From Actinokineospora bangkokensis (GTDB lineage: Bacteria > Actinomycetota > Actinomycetes > Mycobacteriales > Pseudonocardiaceae): a DNA stretch of 64,000 bases. The DNA lies in contig NZ_MKQR01000009.1 in the NCBI RefSeq assembly GCF_001940455.1, positions 305,308 to 369,307 on the forward strand. Reading direction: 5' to 3'. This document shows, piece by piece, positions 1 through 8,377 of this stretch (within the stretch, counting starts at the first letter, position 1; every line of letters begins with the position of its first letter). The notes beneath the pieces are model-generated. The model had not been told where the DNA came from. It searched no databases and worked only from the letters and a program-made list of their open reading frames with translations. Made by a program: the position numbers and the translations under genes.

Positions 1-615
1 CAGGCGTTCGCGCAGCGGGTGCTCGGCCAGCAGCGCCGCGACGCCGCCGATGGCCGTGCGGTGGTCGCCGAGCCGGATCGCCAGGTCGAACGAGGTCTCC
101 TTGGCCTGGAGCAGGCTCTCGTCGAGCTGGGCGGCGCGCGCCCGCACCAGCCTGCTGTGGATGCCGTCGAGCGCGGGCCCGCGCCACAGCGCGATCGCCC
201 GGCGCAGCAGCGCCGCGGCCGCGGTGAGCTTGCCCTGCGCGGCCAGCACGTCGGCGTCGGCGGTCATCCGCGCGAACAGCTTGGCGTCGACCTGCTCCTC
301 GGGGACCTGGAGCAGGTAGCCCGAGGCCCGGGTGACCAGCGCGTCGGCCCACCCGGAGCCGCGCAGCACGTTGCGCAGCGCCGACACGCAGATCTGCACC
401 TGCGCGCGGGCGGTGGCGGGTGGCGCGCCGTCCCAGATCGCGTCGATGAGCCGGTTCGTCGCGACCACCCGGTTGGCCTCCAGCACCAGCATGGTCAGCA
501 CGATCTCCTGGCGACCGGGGGAGAGCCGGGACGACTCGGCGACGCGGACCTCCAGCGGCCCCAGGACGCGGAACGCGGGCTCCTCGCCCGCCGCACGGTT
601 CTGGTCCACGCGCAC
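1..615 (-). CDS. SARP/BTAD-family transcriptional regulator (5' part only)
   Basis: This is the first 205 codons of a regulator that runs off the left edge. Residues about 15-105 form an OmpR-type winged-helix DNA-binding domain, with the typical 'LGPLEVR' opening and 'LSPGRQEIVLTMLVLEAN' segment. A helical BTAD region follows from about residue 115, and the visible part ends inside it. SARP and AfsR proteins activate secondary-metabolism or stress genes by binding short direct repeats near the -35 box. The GTG at 615 is chosen because GGGGAG lies just upstream. Whether a C-terminal NB-ARC/TPR half follows, as in AfsR, cannot be seen here. The terpenoid-type cluster begins about 4 kb away, so a control role is possible but is only inference from position. 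Confidence 0.85.
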   Translation of the reverse strand, partial: MRVDQNRAAGEEPAFRVLGPLEVRVAESSRLSPGRQEIVLTMLVLEANRVVATNRLIDAIWDGAPPATARAQVQICVSALRNVLRGSGWADALVTRASGYLLQVPEEQVDAKLFARMTADADVLAAQGKLTAAAALLRRAIALWRGPALDGIHSRLVRARAAQLDESLLQAKETSFDLAIRLGDHRTAIGGVAALLAEHPLRERL

Positions 616-740
616 GTTCTCCCCTGGTCAGCTGCTGCCGGGTCACCGGACCGGTCGCGACAAGTGGTCCACTGTAGCGAAACCGCGATCCAGCATAGAG
701 ATTTTGCGGGAATGGACCAGCAGTTCCAGGAGGCGAAACC

Positions 741-1151
741 ATGACCGATCCGATCCCCGCCATCCGTTCCCTCTGCCTGCCCTTTCCCGGCTGCGCCGAA
801 CGGCTCAGCCACGGTGAGCCCGCTTGGTTCGCCGGTGCCCGGCGCAGGTTCGTCACCTACGCGGGGATCCGGCACTGCGCCCGGCCCGCGATCTGGTGCG
901 CCGCCCCGCCCGGCGCCCAGGAAGCCCTGGTCGCGGCCGATCCGGTGCGCTTCTTCCGCCCGCCCTACGTCGGCCACCGCGGCTGGCTCGGCGTCTACCT
1001 CGACGTCGCCGTCGACCCCGCTGAACTGGCCGAGATCATCACCGACGCCTACCGCCAGGTGGCCCCGCCCACCCTGTTGGCCCAGCTCGACGCCGCACCC
1101 GCCCACCCCGCCGCGACGCCCCGTGAACTCCCGGGAACGCGCCGGGGCTGA
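741..1151 (+). CDS. MmcQ/YjbR family protein
   Basis: A 136-residue protein of the MmcQ/YjbR fold, a small double-wing domain found singly in many actinobacteria. The pattern 'RFFRPPYVGHRGWLGVYLD' followed by a 'LAEIITDAYRQVAP' helix is characteristic. The family is annotated as DNA-binding by structure, but its biochemical role is mostly unproven. An ideal AGGAGG lies 7 bases before the ATG. The gene is divergent from the SARP regulator across about 125 bases. The last 25 residues are Ala/Pro-rich and probably disordered. Confidence 0.8.
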   Translation: MTDPIPAIRSLCLPFPGCAERLSHGEPAWFAGARRRFVTYAGIRHCARPAIWCAAPPGAQEALVAADPVRFFRPPYVGHRGWLGVYLDVAVDPAELAEIITDAYRQVAPPTLLAQLDAAPAHPAATPRELPGTRRG

Positions 1152-1548
1152 CAAATGGTAATTCCGCCCACCCTCCGGAAAATTCCCCGAAGAGGCCGAG
1201 GACGTGCTAACGCGCCCGCTGACGTGAATACGTCTCAGCCGCATTCCACGGCCGCGGACCACCGCATTCCCCCTGGTCGGCACCCGACAACCGCAGCCGG
1301 GACGCCGGGGGAGACGCGCGAGCGCCGCTCCGTCGGAACCCTTTCACGCGATAACCACCCTTCCGGGGGGAGAGTGCCGATAACCGTGCCGGAGGAATCC
1401 AACGAACCCCCTTTCCTGGCCGCCAATCCCCGACCCGCCGTACTGGGGACACCAGGTTCCTCGTTCACGGCGAATCGGACGTTAGCGGTCCGCAACGGAC
1501 AATCCGATCGTGGCGGTGAGAAACTGACACACAAAGAGATCGGCCCGG
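1152..1548. other. Intergenic stretch with no recognised gene
   Basis: About 400 bases between two convergent genes. It is visibly less GC-rich than the neighbouring genes and contains several AT-richer runs. No reading frame here shows convincing coding character, and I see no strong hairpin or repeat. It may hold 3' untranslated regions of both neighbours or decayed sequence. Confidence 0.5.
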
Positions 1549-1848
1549 TTATTCCCCGTCCAATTCCCGCAACCCCGCCACCCACCGCTCCCGCCGCTCG
1601 GCCGAACTCGCCTCCCACCACGGCACCCCGCGCTCACCCAACGCCACCTTCGCCACCTGCACCCGCCCCCGCGCCACCCGCTCCCCCTCGGCGTCCCCGG
1701 CCCGCACCGCCACCCCCACGGCCCGCCGAGCCGCCATCAAGTGCTTCCGCAACGCCGCCGCCGCGTCCTCCGGCACCTCCGGGTCGGTCGCCCGCCACCG
1801 CCGTCCCTCCACCACCACGTACCGCCCATCCGGCGTCCGCTCGACCAC
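1549..1848 (-). CDS. Small conserved actinobacterial protein (about 100 aa), function unknown
   Basis: A 99-residue protein that opens 'MVERTPDGRYVVVEGRRWRA' and ends with a Trp- and Arg-rich helix. I recognise this as a short, widely conserved actinobacterial family, sometimes mislabelled as a Tol-related protein. It has no signal peptide and no membrane segment. The middle is a charged helix. The GTG start has a strong GAGGAGGGG site 5 bases upstream. It is divergent from the secreted protease gene. No function can be assigned from sequence. Confidence 0.75.
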   Translation of the reverse strand: MVERTPDGRYVVVEGRRWRATDPEVPEDAAAALRKHLMAARRAVGVAVRAGDAEGERVARGRVQVAKVALGERGVPWWEASSAERRERWVAGLRELDGE

Positions 1849-2045
1849 TCGCCCCTCCTCGCGCTCCCGGTGTGGCCACGGAGTGCCCTCGCGGTCGCGG
1901 CGTCAATCCCACCGAACGGTGGGTGCGGTGGGCCAATTGATACGGGTCCACTACGGATTGTTCCGGTGTTCACGGTCACTTCACACTTCGGGGCGTGGTC
2001 GGGTGTCCCCCCGGCCGCGCACCCTGCAAGCAGAGGAGAGCGCTC

Positions 2046-2765
2046 GTGAGGACGATGTTGGCCGCTGTGGCGGTGGCGCTGGGGGCGGTCGTGGTGGCGG
2101 CGCCGGTGGCGGGGGCGAAGCCGGGGCCGCCGGTGGGGGAGGCGCCGCCGTCGACGCAGATCATCGACGGGGGGTACTACAACCAGAGCGCGCCGTGGGC
2201 GGCTCGGCTGTTCCTCAACGGGCAGCAGAACTGCACGGCGACGTTGATCTCCTCGCAGTACGTGCTGACGGCGCGGCACTGCGTGGGCGGGTCGTTGTCG
2301 TTCCGGATCGGGAGCCTGGACCAGAGCAGCGGGGGGTACGTGGCCTACGGGGCGCAGACGACCACCCACCCGTCGGCGGACCTGGCGCTGGTGCGGCTGG
2401 ACCGCAGCATCCGCACGACCTACTCGCCGCTGGGCACCTCCACCGACGTGGCGCCGGGGCGGTACGCGGTCGTGCTGGGGTGGGGGGCCACCTGCACGGA
2501 CCAGGCGGAGATCAACTGCCAGTCGCGGTACCTCAAGTACGCCGACGTGACCGTTTCCACCGTCGCCGACCGGGACTACTTCGGCGGGGTGGCGATCGGC
2601 GCCCGGTACTACAACGGGATCACCGCCGGGGGTGACTCCGGGGGGCCGATGTTCGCCAACGGCCGCCAGGTGGGGGTCGCGTCGACGAGCAACCGGTACG
2701 ACTACACCTCCTACACCAACATCACCCGCTACCGGTCCTGGATCAGCTCCATCGCCGGTGTGTGA
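2046..2765 (+). CDS. Secreted trypsin-like serine protease (S1 family)
   Basis: A 239-residue secreted protease. Residues 1-24 are a Sec signal peptide, with a hydrophobic core ending 'PVAGA'. A short propeptide leads to 'IIDGGYY', where an S1 enzyme would normally begin after activation. The catalytic triad is visible: His78 in 'LTARHC', Asp112 in 'SADLALVRL' and Ser198 in 'GGDSGGP'. Cysteines at 73 and 79 flank the His loop and probably pair. The length suits a compact bacterial trypsin. The GTG is chosen because AGAGGAG lies about 7 bases upstream; longer in-frame starts would put charged residues before the signal peptide. The substrate is unknown. Confidence 0.9.
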   Translation: MRTMLAAVAVALGAVVVAAPVAGAKPGPPVGEAPPSTQIIDGGYYNQSAPWAARLFLNGQQNCTATLISSQYVLTARHCVGGSLSFRIGSLDQSSGGYVAYGAQTTTHPSADLALVRLDRSIRTTYSPLGTSTDVAPGRYAVVLGWGATCTDQAEINCQSRYLKYADVTVSTVADRDYFGGVAIGARYYNGITAGGDSGGPMFANGRQVGVASTSNRYDYTSYTNITRYRSWISSIAGV

Positions 2766-2830
2766 CCCCGTCCCGCGTCCGCGCGTCAGGCGCGGGCGCG
2801 GGGCGGTCCCCGTGGTTTGATCAAGCGGAG

Positions 2831-2848
2831 GTACCCCGGTCGGGGTAC
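2831..2848. promoter_or_regulatory. Perfect 18-base dyad just upstream of the YihY/BrkB gene
   Basis: GTACCCCG, a 2-base spacer, and CGGGGTAC form a perfect inverted repeat ending 9 bases before the proposed start codon. GC tracts flanked by TA resemble operators of metal-sensing regulators such as CsoR, but that is only a likeness. A second small palindrome, TTGATCAA, lies at 2817-2824. No dedicated regulator gene is adjacent. Confidence 0.5.
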
Positions 2849-2857
2849 ACATTCCGG

Positions 2858-3886
2858 GTGAGCGCGGAGGCGTCGGGGACACGGGTGGGGTGGGCGCAGC
2901 GGTGGCGCCGGGCACGGGTGCGGTACCGGTGGCTAGACCACCTCGTCCGGGCGGTGGACCGCTACATCGAGCACAGCGGGTACCAGTACGTCGGCGCGAT
3001 CACCTACTTCAGCGTGCTGTCGGTGGTGCCCATCATGATGGTGGGGTTCTCCACCGCCGGGTTCGTGCTCGCGGGCAGCCCGGACCTGCTCACCCAGTTG
3101 CGCATCGGGGTGGGCAACGTGGTGCCCCGGCCGCTGGTGGGCGAGGTGGGCACGCTGGTTGACGGGCTGATCGACCAGCGCACCCACATCGGCGTCCTCG
3201 GCCTGGTCGTCGGGCTCTACTCCGGCTGGAACTGGATGAACGCCCTGCGCGACGCGCTCACCGCCATGTGGGACCAGCACCGGGTCGACCAACCGCTGCT
3301 GCGGGTGGTGGTGCGCGACGGGCTCGCGCTGCTCGGGCTGGTGCCCGCCATCGCGGTGTCGTTCGGGCTCACCGCGGTCGGCGGCAGCGTCGGCGGCTGG
3401 CTGCTGCGGTTGGCGGGCATCGAGGACACCCTGGGCGCGACCGTGCTGCTGCGGCTGTCCACGGTCGTGCTCGCCCTCACCGCCGACTGGCTGGTGTTCC
3501 TGTGGGTGCTCACCAAGCTGCCGCGCCGCCCGGTGGGCCTGCGCAGCGCCGTGCGTGGCGCCGCCGCGGCGGCGGTCGGGTTCGAGGCGCTCAAGCTCGC
3601 GGGCAACGTCTACCTGGGCATCATCGGCGGCTCGCCCACCGGGGTCGCCTTCGGGTCGGTGATCGGTCTGCTCGTGTTCATCTCGCTGGTCTCCCGGCTG
3701 CTGATCTTCATCGCCGCCTGGACCGCGACCGGGTCGGACACCGCCGCCCGCCAGCCCGTCGCGCCGCCTGGCCCGGCGGTCATCCGGGTGACCGCCGCCG
3801 AGCGCGCCAACCCGCTCGTGCCCGCTGCGGTCGGCGCGGCCTTCGGGGCGCTGCTCACGACCGTGTTCCGGCGCAAGCGGAAATGA
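2858..3886 (+). CDS. YihY/BrkB family integral membrane protein
   Basis: A 342-residue polytopic membrane protein of the YihY/UPF0761 (BrkB) family. Six or so membrane helices are visible between residues about 45 and 310, beginning with the family-typical 'AITYFSVLSVVPIMMVGFS'. The motif 'GLYSGWNWMNALRDALTAMW' is the conserved central element. The C-terminal 40 residues are cytosolic and end in Arg/Lys. The family has been linked to export or ribonuclease activity in different hosts, with no agreed function. The start is uncertain: GTG 2858 has no Shine-Dalgarno site, and GTG 2885 is an alternative. A paralogue lies at 38397-39368. Confidence 0.8.
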   Translation: MSAEASGTRVGWAQRWRRARVRYRWLDHLVRAVDRYIEHSGYQYVGAITYFSVLSVVPIMMVGFSTAGFVLAGSPDLLTQLRIGVGNVVPRPLVGEVGTLVDGLIDQRTHIGVLGLVVGLYSGWNWMNALRDALTAMWDQHRVDQPLLRVVVRDGLALLGLVPAIAVSFGLTAVGGSVGGWLLRLAGIEDTLGATVLLRLSTVVLALTADWLVFLWVLTKLPRRPVGLRSAVRGAAAAAVGFEALKLAGNVYLGIIGGSPTGVAFGSVIGLLVFISLVSRLLIFIAAWTATGSDTAARQPVAPPGPAVIRVTAAERANPLVPAAVGAAFGALLTTVFRRKRK

Positions 3887-3909
3887 CCTCGTCGGTCCTC
3901 ACCGGACCG

Positions 3910-4710
3910 TCAGCAGGTGCTCTCCGTCGCCATCGGGGCCGCGGGGTCGAACGCGTCCCGCTCGGCATCTCCCGCGTCGAGGTCCGGCTTTCCGCCCTTG
4001 CCCAGGCTGGGGGCGAGGAAACCCGCCTCGGCGGCGGCGCAGTCGACGGAGTAGGAGTACGACGACCAGTCCAGCGCCGTCAACCCGGTCGCGTCCCACC
4101 GGTCGTCGTAGAAGCCGTACTGGGTGCGCACCCGCACGACGCTGATGATGTGCAGCGGGTCGTTGACCCGCTCGGGGTCGGGGGGCCGGAACGCGTAGGC
4201 GAAGGCGTAGGACGTGTCGACGAGCAGTTCGCCCGGTCTGCCCGCCTTCGCGGTCATGGTGCCCGCGACCTTGGCAGGAACGCCCAGCAGCGTGCTCCCC
4301 GGGGCGATCGCGGTGCGGTACCCCTTGTTGGTGTGGACGTCCGCCCGGTCGCGCTCGGAGAAGCGGGCCGCGAGCCGGTCGAGGTCGTGCCCGTAGAGCA
4401 CCTCGGGGTCGAGCCGAGCGGTGATGAGCACGTCGCGGACCTGGGTGAGCGCGCCCGCCACCTGCTCCGCCGAGAAGCCCGCCAGCGGTGTCGGCACGGG
4501 CACCACGACCCCCGCGGCACCGTCCTGCCAGCCGGCCGCCGCCGTCCCCGCGAAGGGTTGCGCGAGGTCCACCCGGCGCACCTCGGTCTGCGTGGTGGCG
4601 GTCGTGCTGGGCGCGCCCGTGAGCCCGGAGTCGGTGGCGCCGCGGTCCACGCTCCCGACCACCACCACGCTCGCCGCGAGCACCACCACGACCCCACCGG
4701 TGCTCAGCAC
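3910..4710 (-). CDS. Membrane-anchored protein of unknown function
   Basis: From the only canonical start (GTG 4710) the protein has 266 residues, with one N-terminal membrane helix (about residues 2-20) and a large domain predicted to be outside the cell. The reading frame stays open and looks protein-like far upstream, to a stop codon at 4882-4884. That stretch encodes an acidic, then Arg-rich, segment ('DDIFDHPDLRGPEW' and 'KAPKRRPRRRG') that would form a cytosolic tail, but it has no ATG, GTG or TTG. The true start may be a CTG near 4869, or there may be a sequence error. I do not recognise the outer domain. It lies downstream of the P450 gene but is separated from it by a terminator-like palindrome. 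Confidence 0.6.
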   Translation of the reverse strand: MLSTGGVVVVLAASVVVVGSVDRGATDSGLTGAPSTTATTQTEVRRVDLAQPFAGTAAAGWQDGAAGVVVPVPTPLAGFSAEQVAGALTQVRDVLITARLDPEVLYGHDLDRLAARFSERDRADVHTNKGYRTAIAPGSTLLGVPAKVAGTMTAKAGRPGELLVDTSYAFAYAFRPPDPERVNDPLHIISVVRVRTQYGFYDDRWDATGLTALDWSSYSYSVDCAAAEAGFLAPSLGKGGKPDLDAGDAERDAFDPAAPMATESTC

Positions 4711-4898
4711 GGCGGCCCGGTGCCGGGCGAAGAACCCCGGGCCGCGCCGCCGCGGTCGCCGCTTGGGCGCCTTGACCCGGTCGAGCTCCTTGCCGAGCCG
4801 GTCCCACTCCGGGCCGCGCAGGTCCGGGTGGTCGAAGATGTCGTCCCCTACGCCTGCGAATAGCTCCAGGCGGGCCCCGCGTTACACCTCCTGGAGGG

Positions 4899-4930
4899 GT
4901 GGCGGTGGGGGCGGCCGCCCCCACCGCCAC
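4899..4930. terminator. 32-base perfect palindrome after the P450 gene
   Basis: A perfect GC-only inverted repeat with no loop bases, beginning 5 bases after the P450 stop codon on the minus strand. It would fold into a very stable hairpin, consistent with transcription ending between the P450 gene and the membrane-anchored protein gene. It has no U-tract, as is common in actinomycetes. Confidence 0.7.
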
Positions 4931-4934
4931 GCGG

Positions 4935-6167
4935 CTACCAGGTGACCGGGAGCTCGTAGGCGCCGTAGATGCCCGCGTCGGTCTTGAACGGGATGTCGTC
5001 GACCGGGGCGGCCAGGCGCAGGGTGGGGATCCGGCGGAACAGGGTCTCGAAGACGATCTCCAGTTCCAGCCGGGCGAGGTTCTGGCCGAGGCACTGGTGG
5101 GGGCCGAAGCCGAACGCGATGTGGTGGCGGGCGCCGCGCTGGACGTCGAGGCGGTCGGGGTCGGGGAAGACCGCGGGGTCCCAGTCGGCCGACAGGCCCG
5201 AGACGATGATGCCCTCGCCCGCGCGGATGGTGACCCCCGCCAGCTCCACGTCCTCGGTGGCGACCCGGGCGGTGACGGACTCGACGATGGTGAAGTAGCG
5301 CAGCAGCTCCTCCACCGCCAGCGGGAGCTTCGTCGGGTCGGCCGTGACCAGGGCGAGCTGGTCGGGGTTGTCCAGCAGGCCGACCACGCCGAGGGAGATC
5401 ATGTTGGCGGTGGTCTCGTGGCCCGCGACCAGCAGCAGGAACGCCAGGCTGACCATGGCGCCGCGGTCGAAGGTGCCGTCGGCGGTGCGCGCGGCGATCT
5501 GGCGGCTGAACAGGTCGTCGCCGGGCTCGTCGACCTTGCGGTCGATCAGCGTGCCGAGGTAGTCGCGCAGCGCGTCGACCGCGGCCGCCCGCTCGCCCGG
5601 TGCGGCGTTGCGGCGGACCAGGACCGAGGTGTGCTCCTGGAAGAAGTCGTGGTCGGCGTAGGGGACGCCGAGCAGCTCGCAGATGACCAGCGACGGCACC
5701 GGCAGCGACAGCGCCCGCACCAGGTCCACCGGCTGCCCCGGGGCGGCGAGCAGGTCGTCGACGCACCCGTCCACGATCTGCTGGATGCGCGGGCGCAGCG
5801 CGGCGACCCGCTTGACGGTGAACTCCGCGATCACCGCGCGGCGGGCGGTGGCGTGCTCGGCGCCGTCCATGCTGATCATCGAGGGCGGCTGGGTGCGGAA
5901 CCGCTCCCGGATGCTCTGGTCGGTGCTGGGGATGGGGAACCCGTCGAGCCTGCGGTCGGAGGAGAAGCGCTTGTCGGCGAGCACCGCGCGGCCCTCCCGG
6001 TGCCCCGACACCCACCAGACCTCGTCGCCCCCGGTGATGCGCACGCGGCTGATCGGCGCCTGCTCGCGGCGCTCGGTGTACTCGGCGGGCGCGCTGAACG
6101 GGCACCGGCGGTCGACCGGGTACTCGGTGCCCTGCTGCTCGACGCGCTCCACGACGGCCTCGGTCAC
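4935..6167 (-). CDS. Cytochrome P450, CYP105-like
   Basis: A 410-residue soluble bacterial P450. The I-helix shows 'VAGHETTANM', the K-helix 'EELLRY' supplies ExxR, and the haem loop 'FGFGPHQCLG' holds the axial Cys359. The segment after the cysteine ('ARLELEIVFETLFRRIPTL') is typical of CYP105-type hydroxylases, which oxidise drugs and natural products. The GTG at 6167 gives the usual length, with GGGGGTG about 6 bases upstream as a ribosome site. It is divergently transcribed from a TetR gene, with an operator-like dyad inside its promoter. It probably acts in tailoring or detoxification linked to the neighbouring cluster. No ferredoxin gene is adjacent, so it must use a distant redox partner. 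Confidence 0.9.
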   Translation of the reverse strand: MTEAVVERVEQQGTEYPVDRRCPFSAPAEYTERREQAPISRVRITGGDEVWWVSGHREGRAVLADKRFSSDRRLDGFPIPSTDQSIRERFRTQPPSMISMDGAEHATARRAVIAEFTVKRVAALRPRIQQIVDGCVDDLLAAPGQPVDLVRALSLPVPSLVICELLGVPYADHDFFQEHTSVLVRRNAAPGERAAAVDALRDYLGTLIDRKVDEPGDDLFSRQIAARTADGTFDRGAMVSLAFLLLVAGHETTANMISLGVVGLLDNPDQLALVTADPTKLPLAVEELLRYFTIVESVTARVATEDVELAGVTIRAGEGIIVSGLSADWDPAVFPDPDRLDVQRGARHHIAFGFGPHQCLGQNLARLELEIVFETLFRRIPTLRLAAPVDDIPFKTDAGIYGAYELPVTW

Positions 6168-6205
6168 GGGCCACCCCCATCTCGGCGGATCATGTGGATG
6201 ATTTT

Positions 6206-6237
6206 CTTCCGGTTGCCCCAGAGTAGCTAACCGGAAG
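6206..6237. promoter_or_regulatory. Operator-like inverted repeat between P450 and TetR genes
   Basis: CTTCCGGTT at 6206-6214 and AACCGGAAG at 6229-6237 are perfect inverted 9-mers separated by 14 bases. The second arm falls between the proposed -35 and -10 boxes of the P450 promoter, where a bound repressor would block transcription. Outer sequences at about 6179-6199 and 6245-6259 also mirror each other imperfectly around the same centre. Confidence 0.65.
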
Positions 6238-6248
6238 GAATTCGTCCA
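6220..6248 (-). promoter_or_regulatory. Proposed sigma-70-type promoter of the P450 gene
   Basis: On the minus strand TGGACG (6248-6243) and TACTCT (6225-6220) are 17 bases apart. One arm of the dyad described at 6206-6237 sits in the spacer, which supports control by the divergent TetR. Confidence 0.5.
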
Positions 6249-6355
6249 CATCCGCCGATCGGGTGACGCCGTCCCCGCCCCCACCGGTGCGGAATCGCCC
6301 GTGAGGTGCGAAAATGCCCGCTCCAGCCGGGACGACGACGAGCAGGGGGTGCGCG

Positions 6356-7072
6356 GTGGGGGACAAGGGCGGGACGCCACCGGCGCTGCGGGCCGACGCG
6401 CGGCGCAACCGCGCGCAGATCATCGACGCCGCCAGGGCGCTGTTCCTGCGGGTGGGCGTGGACGTGCCGATGGAGGAGATCGCCAAGGCCGCGGGCGTCG
6501 GGGTGGGCACCCTCTACCGCCGCTTCCCCGACCGCGCCGAGCTGATCAAGGCCGTCAGCCTGGACAACTTCGCCCGCCTCGTGGAGCTGGCCGAGCGGGT
6601 GGAGGGCGCCGAGCCGGACCCGGCCCAGGCGCTGACGACCCTGCTGCGCTCGGCGCTGGAGCTGCGCCTGGGCATCACGATGACGGCGCTGTCCGACCGC
6701 GCCTACCGGGCCATCCAGAGCTCGCCGGAGATCGACGAGCTGCGCGACCGGGTCATGGCCGTCGCCCAGCGGCTGCTCGGCCGCGCGCAGGCGGCGGGCA
6801 CCATCCGCGCGGACATCGAGATCGGCGACACCATGCTGGCGCTGGTGCTCGTGTCCCGGCTCGTGCCGCCCGCGGGCGACGACCTCGCGGAGATGGTGTT
6901 CCAGCGGCTGTTCGCGCTGGTGGTCGACGGGTTGCGGGCCATCCCCGGCACCCCCATGCCCGGGCGGCCGGTGACCTACGAGGACATCAACGAGCTGCGC
7001 CGCTCCGGCGGGCTCGGCGGCTTCGGCAAGTTCGCCCCCGCCGACCCGGACGAGTCCCAGCGCGCCCGCTAG
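6356..7072 (+). CDS. TetR family transcriptional regulator
   Basis: A 238-residue regulator. The N-terminal TetR helix-turn-helix spans residues about 17-63, with the recognition region 'AAGVGVGTLYRRFPDRAELI'. The remainder is an all-helical ligand-binding and dimerisation domain. GTG 6356 is chosen because AGGGGG lies about 7 bases upstream and the DNA-binding domain then begins at the usual distance. The gene is divergent from the P450, and the dyad between them is the likely operator, so it probably represses the P450 and itself. Its stop codon overlaps that of the convergent MFS gene by sharing CTAG. Confidence 0.88.
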   Translation: MGDKGGTPPALRADARRNRAQIIDAARALFLRVGVDVPMEEIAKAAGVGVGTLYRRFPDRAELIKAVSLDNFARLVELAERVEGAEPDPAQALTTLLRSALELRLGITMTALSDRAYRAIQSSPEIDELRDRVMAVAQRLLGRAQAAGTIRADIEIGDTMLALVLVSRLVPPAGDDLAEMVFQRLFALVVDGLRAIPGTPMPGRPVTYEDINELRRSGGLGGFGKFAPADPDESQRAR

Positions 7073-8349
7073 GGCCTGTCCACTGTGGTCCGAACGGGTG
7101 GGCGCGCTGCCGCTTCCGCGCCCACCTCCGGCACCCCCCGCACCGCCAGCGCGCCCGCGACCCCGAGCAGTGCCAGGAAGCCGAAGAACGCCGGGTATCC
7201 GCCCATGCCCAGCAGCAGCGGCGCCGACAGCGGGACGAGCGACTGCGGCAGCGTGTTCGCGATGGCCACGATGCCCAGGTCCTGGCCCGCCGTGGCGCCG
7301 TCGGGCAGCACCCGCACGCACATCGCCAGGTCCACGGCCAGGAACGTGCCCATCCCGATCCCGAGGACGCCGCCTGCGGCGAGCACGACCGGGATCGAGG
7401 GCGCGGTGGCGAGCAGCAGCATGGCCACCACCCCGATCACGGCCGAGGCCACGACGAACGGCTTCTGCTTGCGCAGCACGTCCGACAGGTGTCCCGCGAC
7501 CAGGCTCGCCACCACCGCGGTGGGCACGGTGATCAGCGACCAGGCCAGCACGAGCCCGCCGACCTCCGCGGGCCGCACGCCGAACCGCTGGATCAGCAGC
7601 AGCGACACGTAGCTCCCCGCGGCGTAGGTGCCGGTGATGAGGAAGCGCACCAACCACGCCCAGCCGAACGCCGGGTACCGCCGCGGGCTCACCCAGAAGG
7701 TCCGCAGCACCGAACGGGGACCGTCCCCGCCCGCCCGTCCGCGGGCCCGGCGGTCCTCCCGCACGAGGACCACCGCGACCACCCCGGCCACGGCGGCGAT
7801 CGCGCCCACGACCTGCCACTGCGCCGCGGACCCGGCAGGCAGCGCGTTGACCACGAGCAACCCCAGCAGCGGCGCGAACGGGATCACCAACCCGAGCATC
7901 CCGGACGCCAGACCCCGCCGCCGCGGGGGAACCTGGTCCGCCAGGACGGCGTTGGTGGCCGCCTGCTGGAACCCGAACAGCGCTTTGGCCAGGCACCACA
8001 GCACGACCACCTGCCACACCGCTGACGTCCCACCGATGGCCACCACCGCCGCGGCACCGCCGAGCGCGCCGACGAGGACCCACGTGCGCCGCGGCCCGAG
8101 GGCGAACGCCGTCGCGTCGCTGATGCGCCCGGCGACCGGCGTCACCACCAGGACGACGACGGCGCCGAGCCCGGTCGCCAGCCCGAAGGCGTCGGCCGCC
8201 CGGCCCGCGTCGCCGGTCAACCCCGTGAACCGCAGGGCCAGCAGCAGTTGCAGCGGGGTGATGATGGCGGTGTAGACACCGAACTGCGAGGTCAGAAGCG
8301 CGGCGGCGACCCTGCCGAACGGCGTGGCCCCGGGACCTCGTGCACCCAT
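7069..8349 (-). CDS. MFS transporter (probable exporter)
   Basis: A 426-residue major facilitator with about 12 hydrophobic helices in two halves and a hydrophilic loop near residues 195-215. The short Arg-rich loops between helices 2-3 and 8-9 ('SDVLRKQKPF') match MFS cytosolic loops. The specific family is not clear to me; it resembles general sugar or drug facilitators. GGAGG lies 6 bases before the ATG. It sits between the TetR and the first biosynthetic operon and is divergent from the latter, so export of the cluster product is a reasonable guess. Its stop codon shares bases with that of the TetR gene. Confidence 0.85.
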   Translation of the reverse strand: MGARGPGATPFGRVAAALLTSQFGVYTAIITPLQLLLALRFTGLTGDAGRAADAFGLATGLGAVVVLVVTPVAGRISDATAFALGPRRTWVLVGALGGAAAVVAIGGTSAVWQVVVLWCLAKALFGFQQAATNAVLADQVPPRRRGLASGMLGLVIPFAPLLGLLVVNALPAGSAAQWQVVGAIAAVAGVVAVVLVREDRRARGRAGGDGPRSVLRTFWVSPRRYPAFGWAWLVRFLITGTYAAGSYVSLLLIQRFGVRPAEVGGLVLAWSLITVPTAVVASLVAGHLSDVLRKQKPFVVASAVIGVVAMLLLATAPSIPVVLAAGGVLGIGMGTFLAVDLAMCVRVLPDGATAGQDLGIVAIANTLPQSLVPLSAPLLLGMGGYPAFFGFLALLGVAGALAVRGVPEVGAEAAARPPVRTTVDRP

Positions 8350-8377
8350 CCCGTCCTCCTCACACCTGGAGCCGCGA

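Noticed and set aside
1155..1940. 261-codon plus-strand Pro-rich frame
   Set aside because: It covers the intergenic region and runs antisense to the small conserved protein gene, with proline-rich low complexity and no ribosome site.
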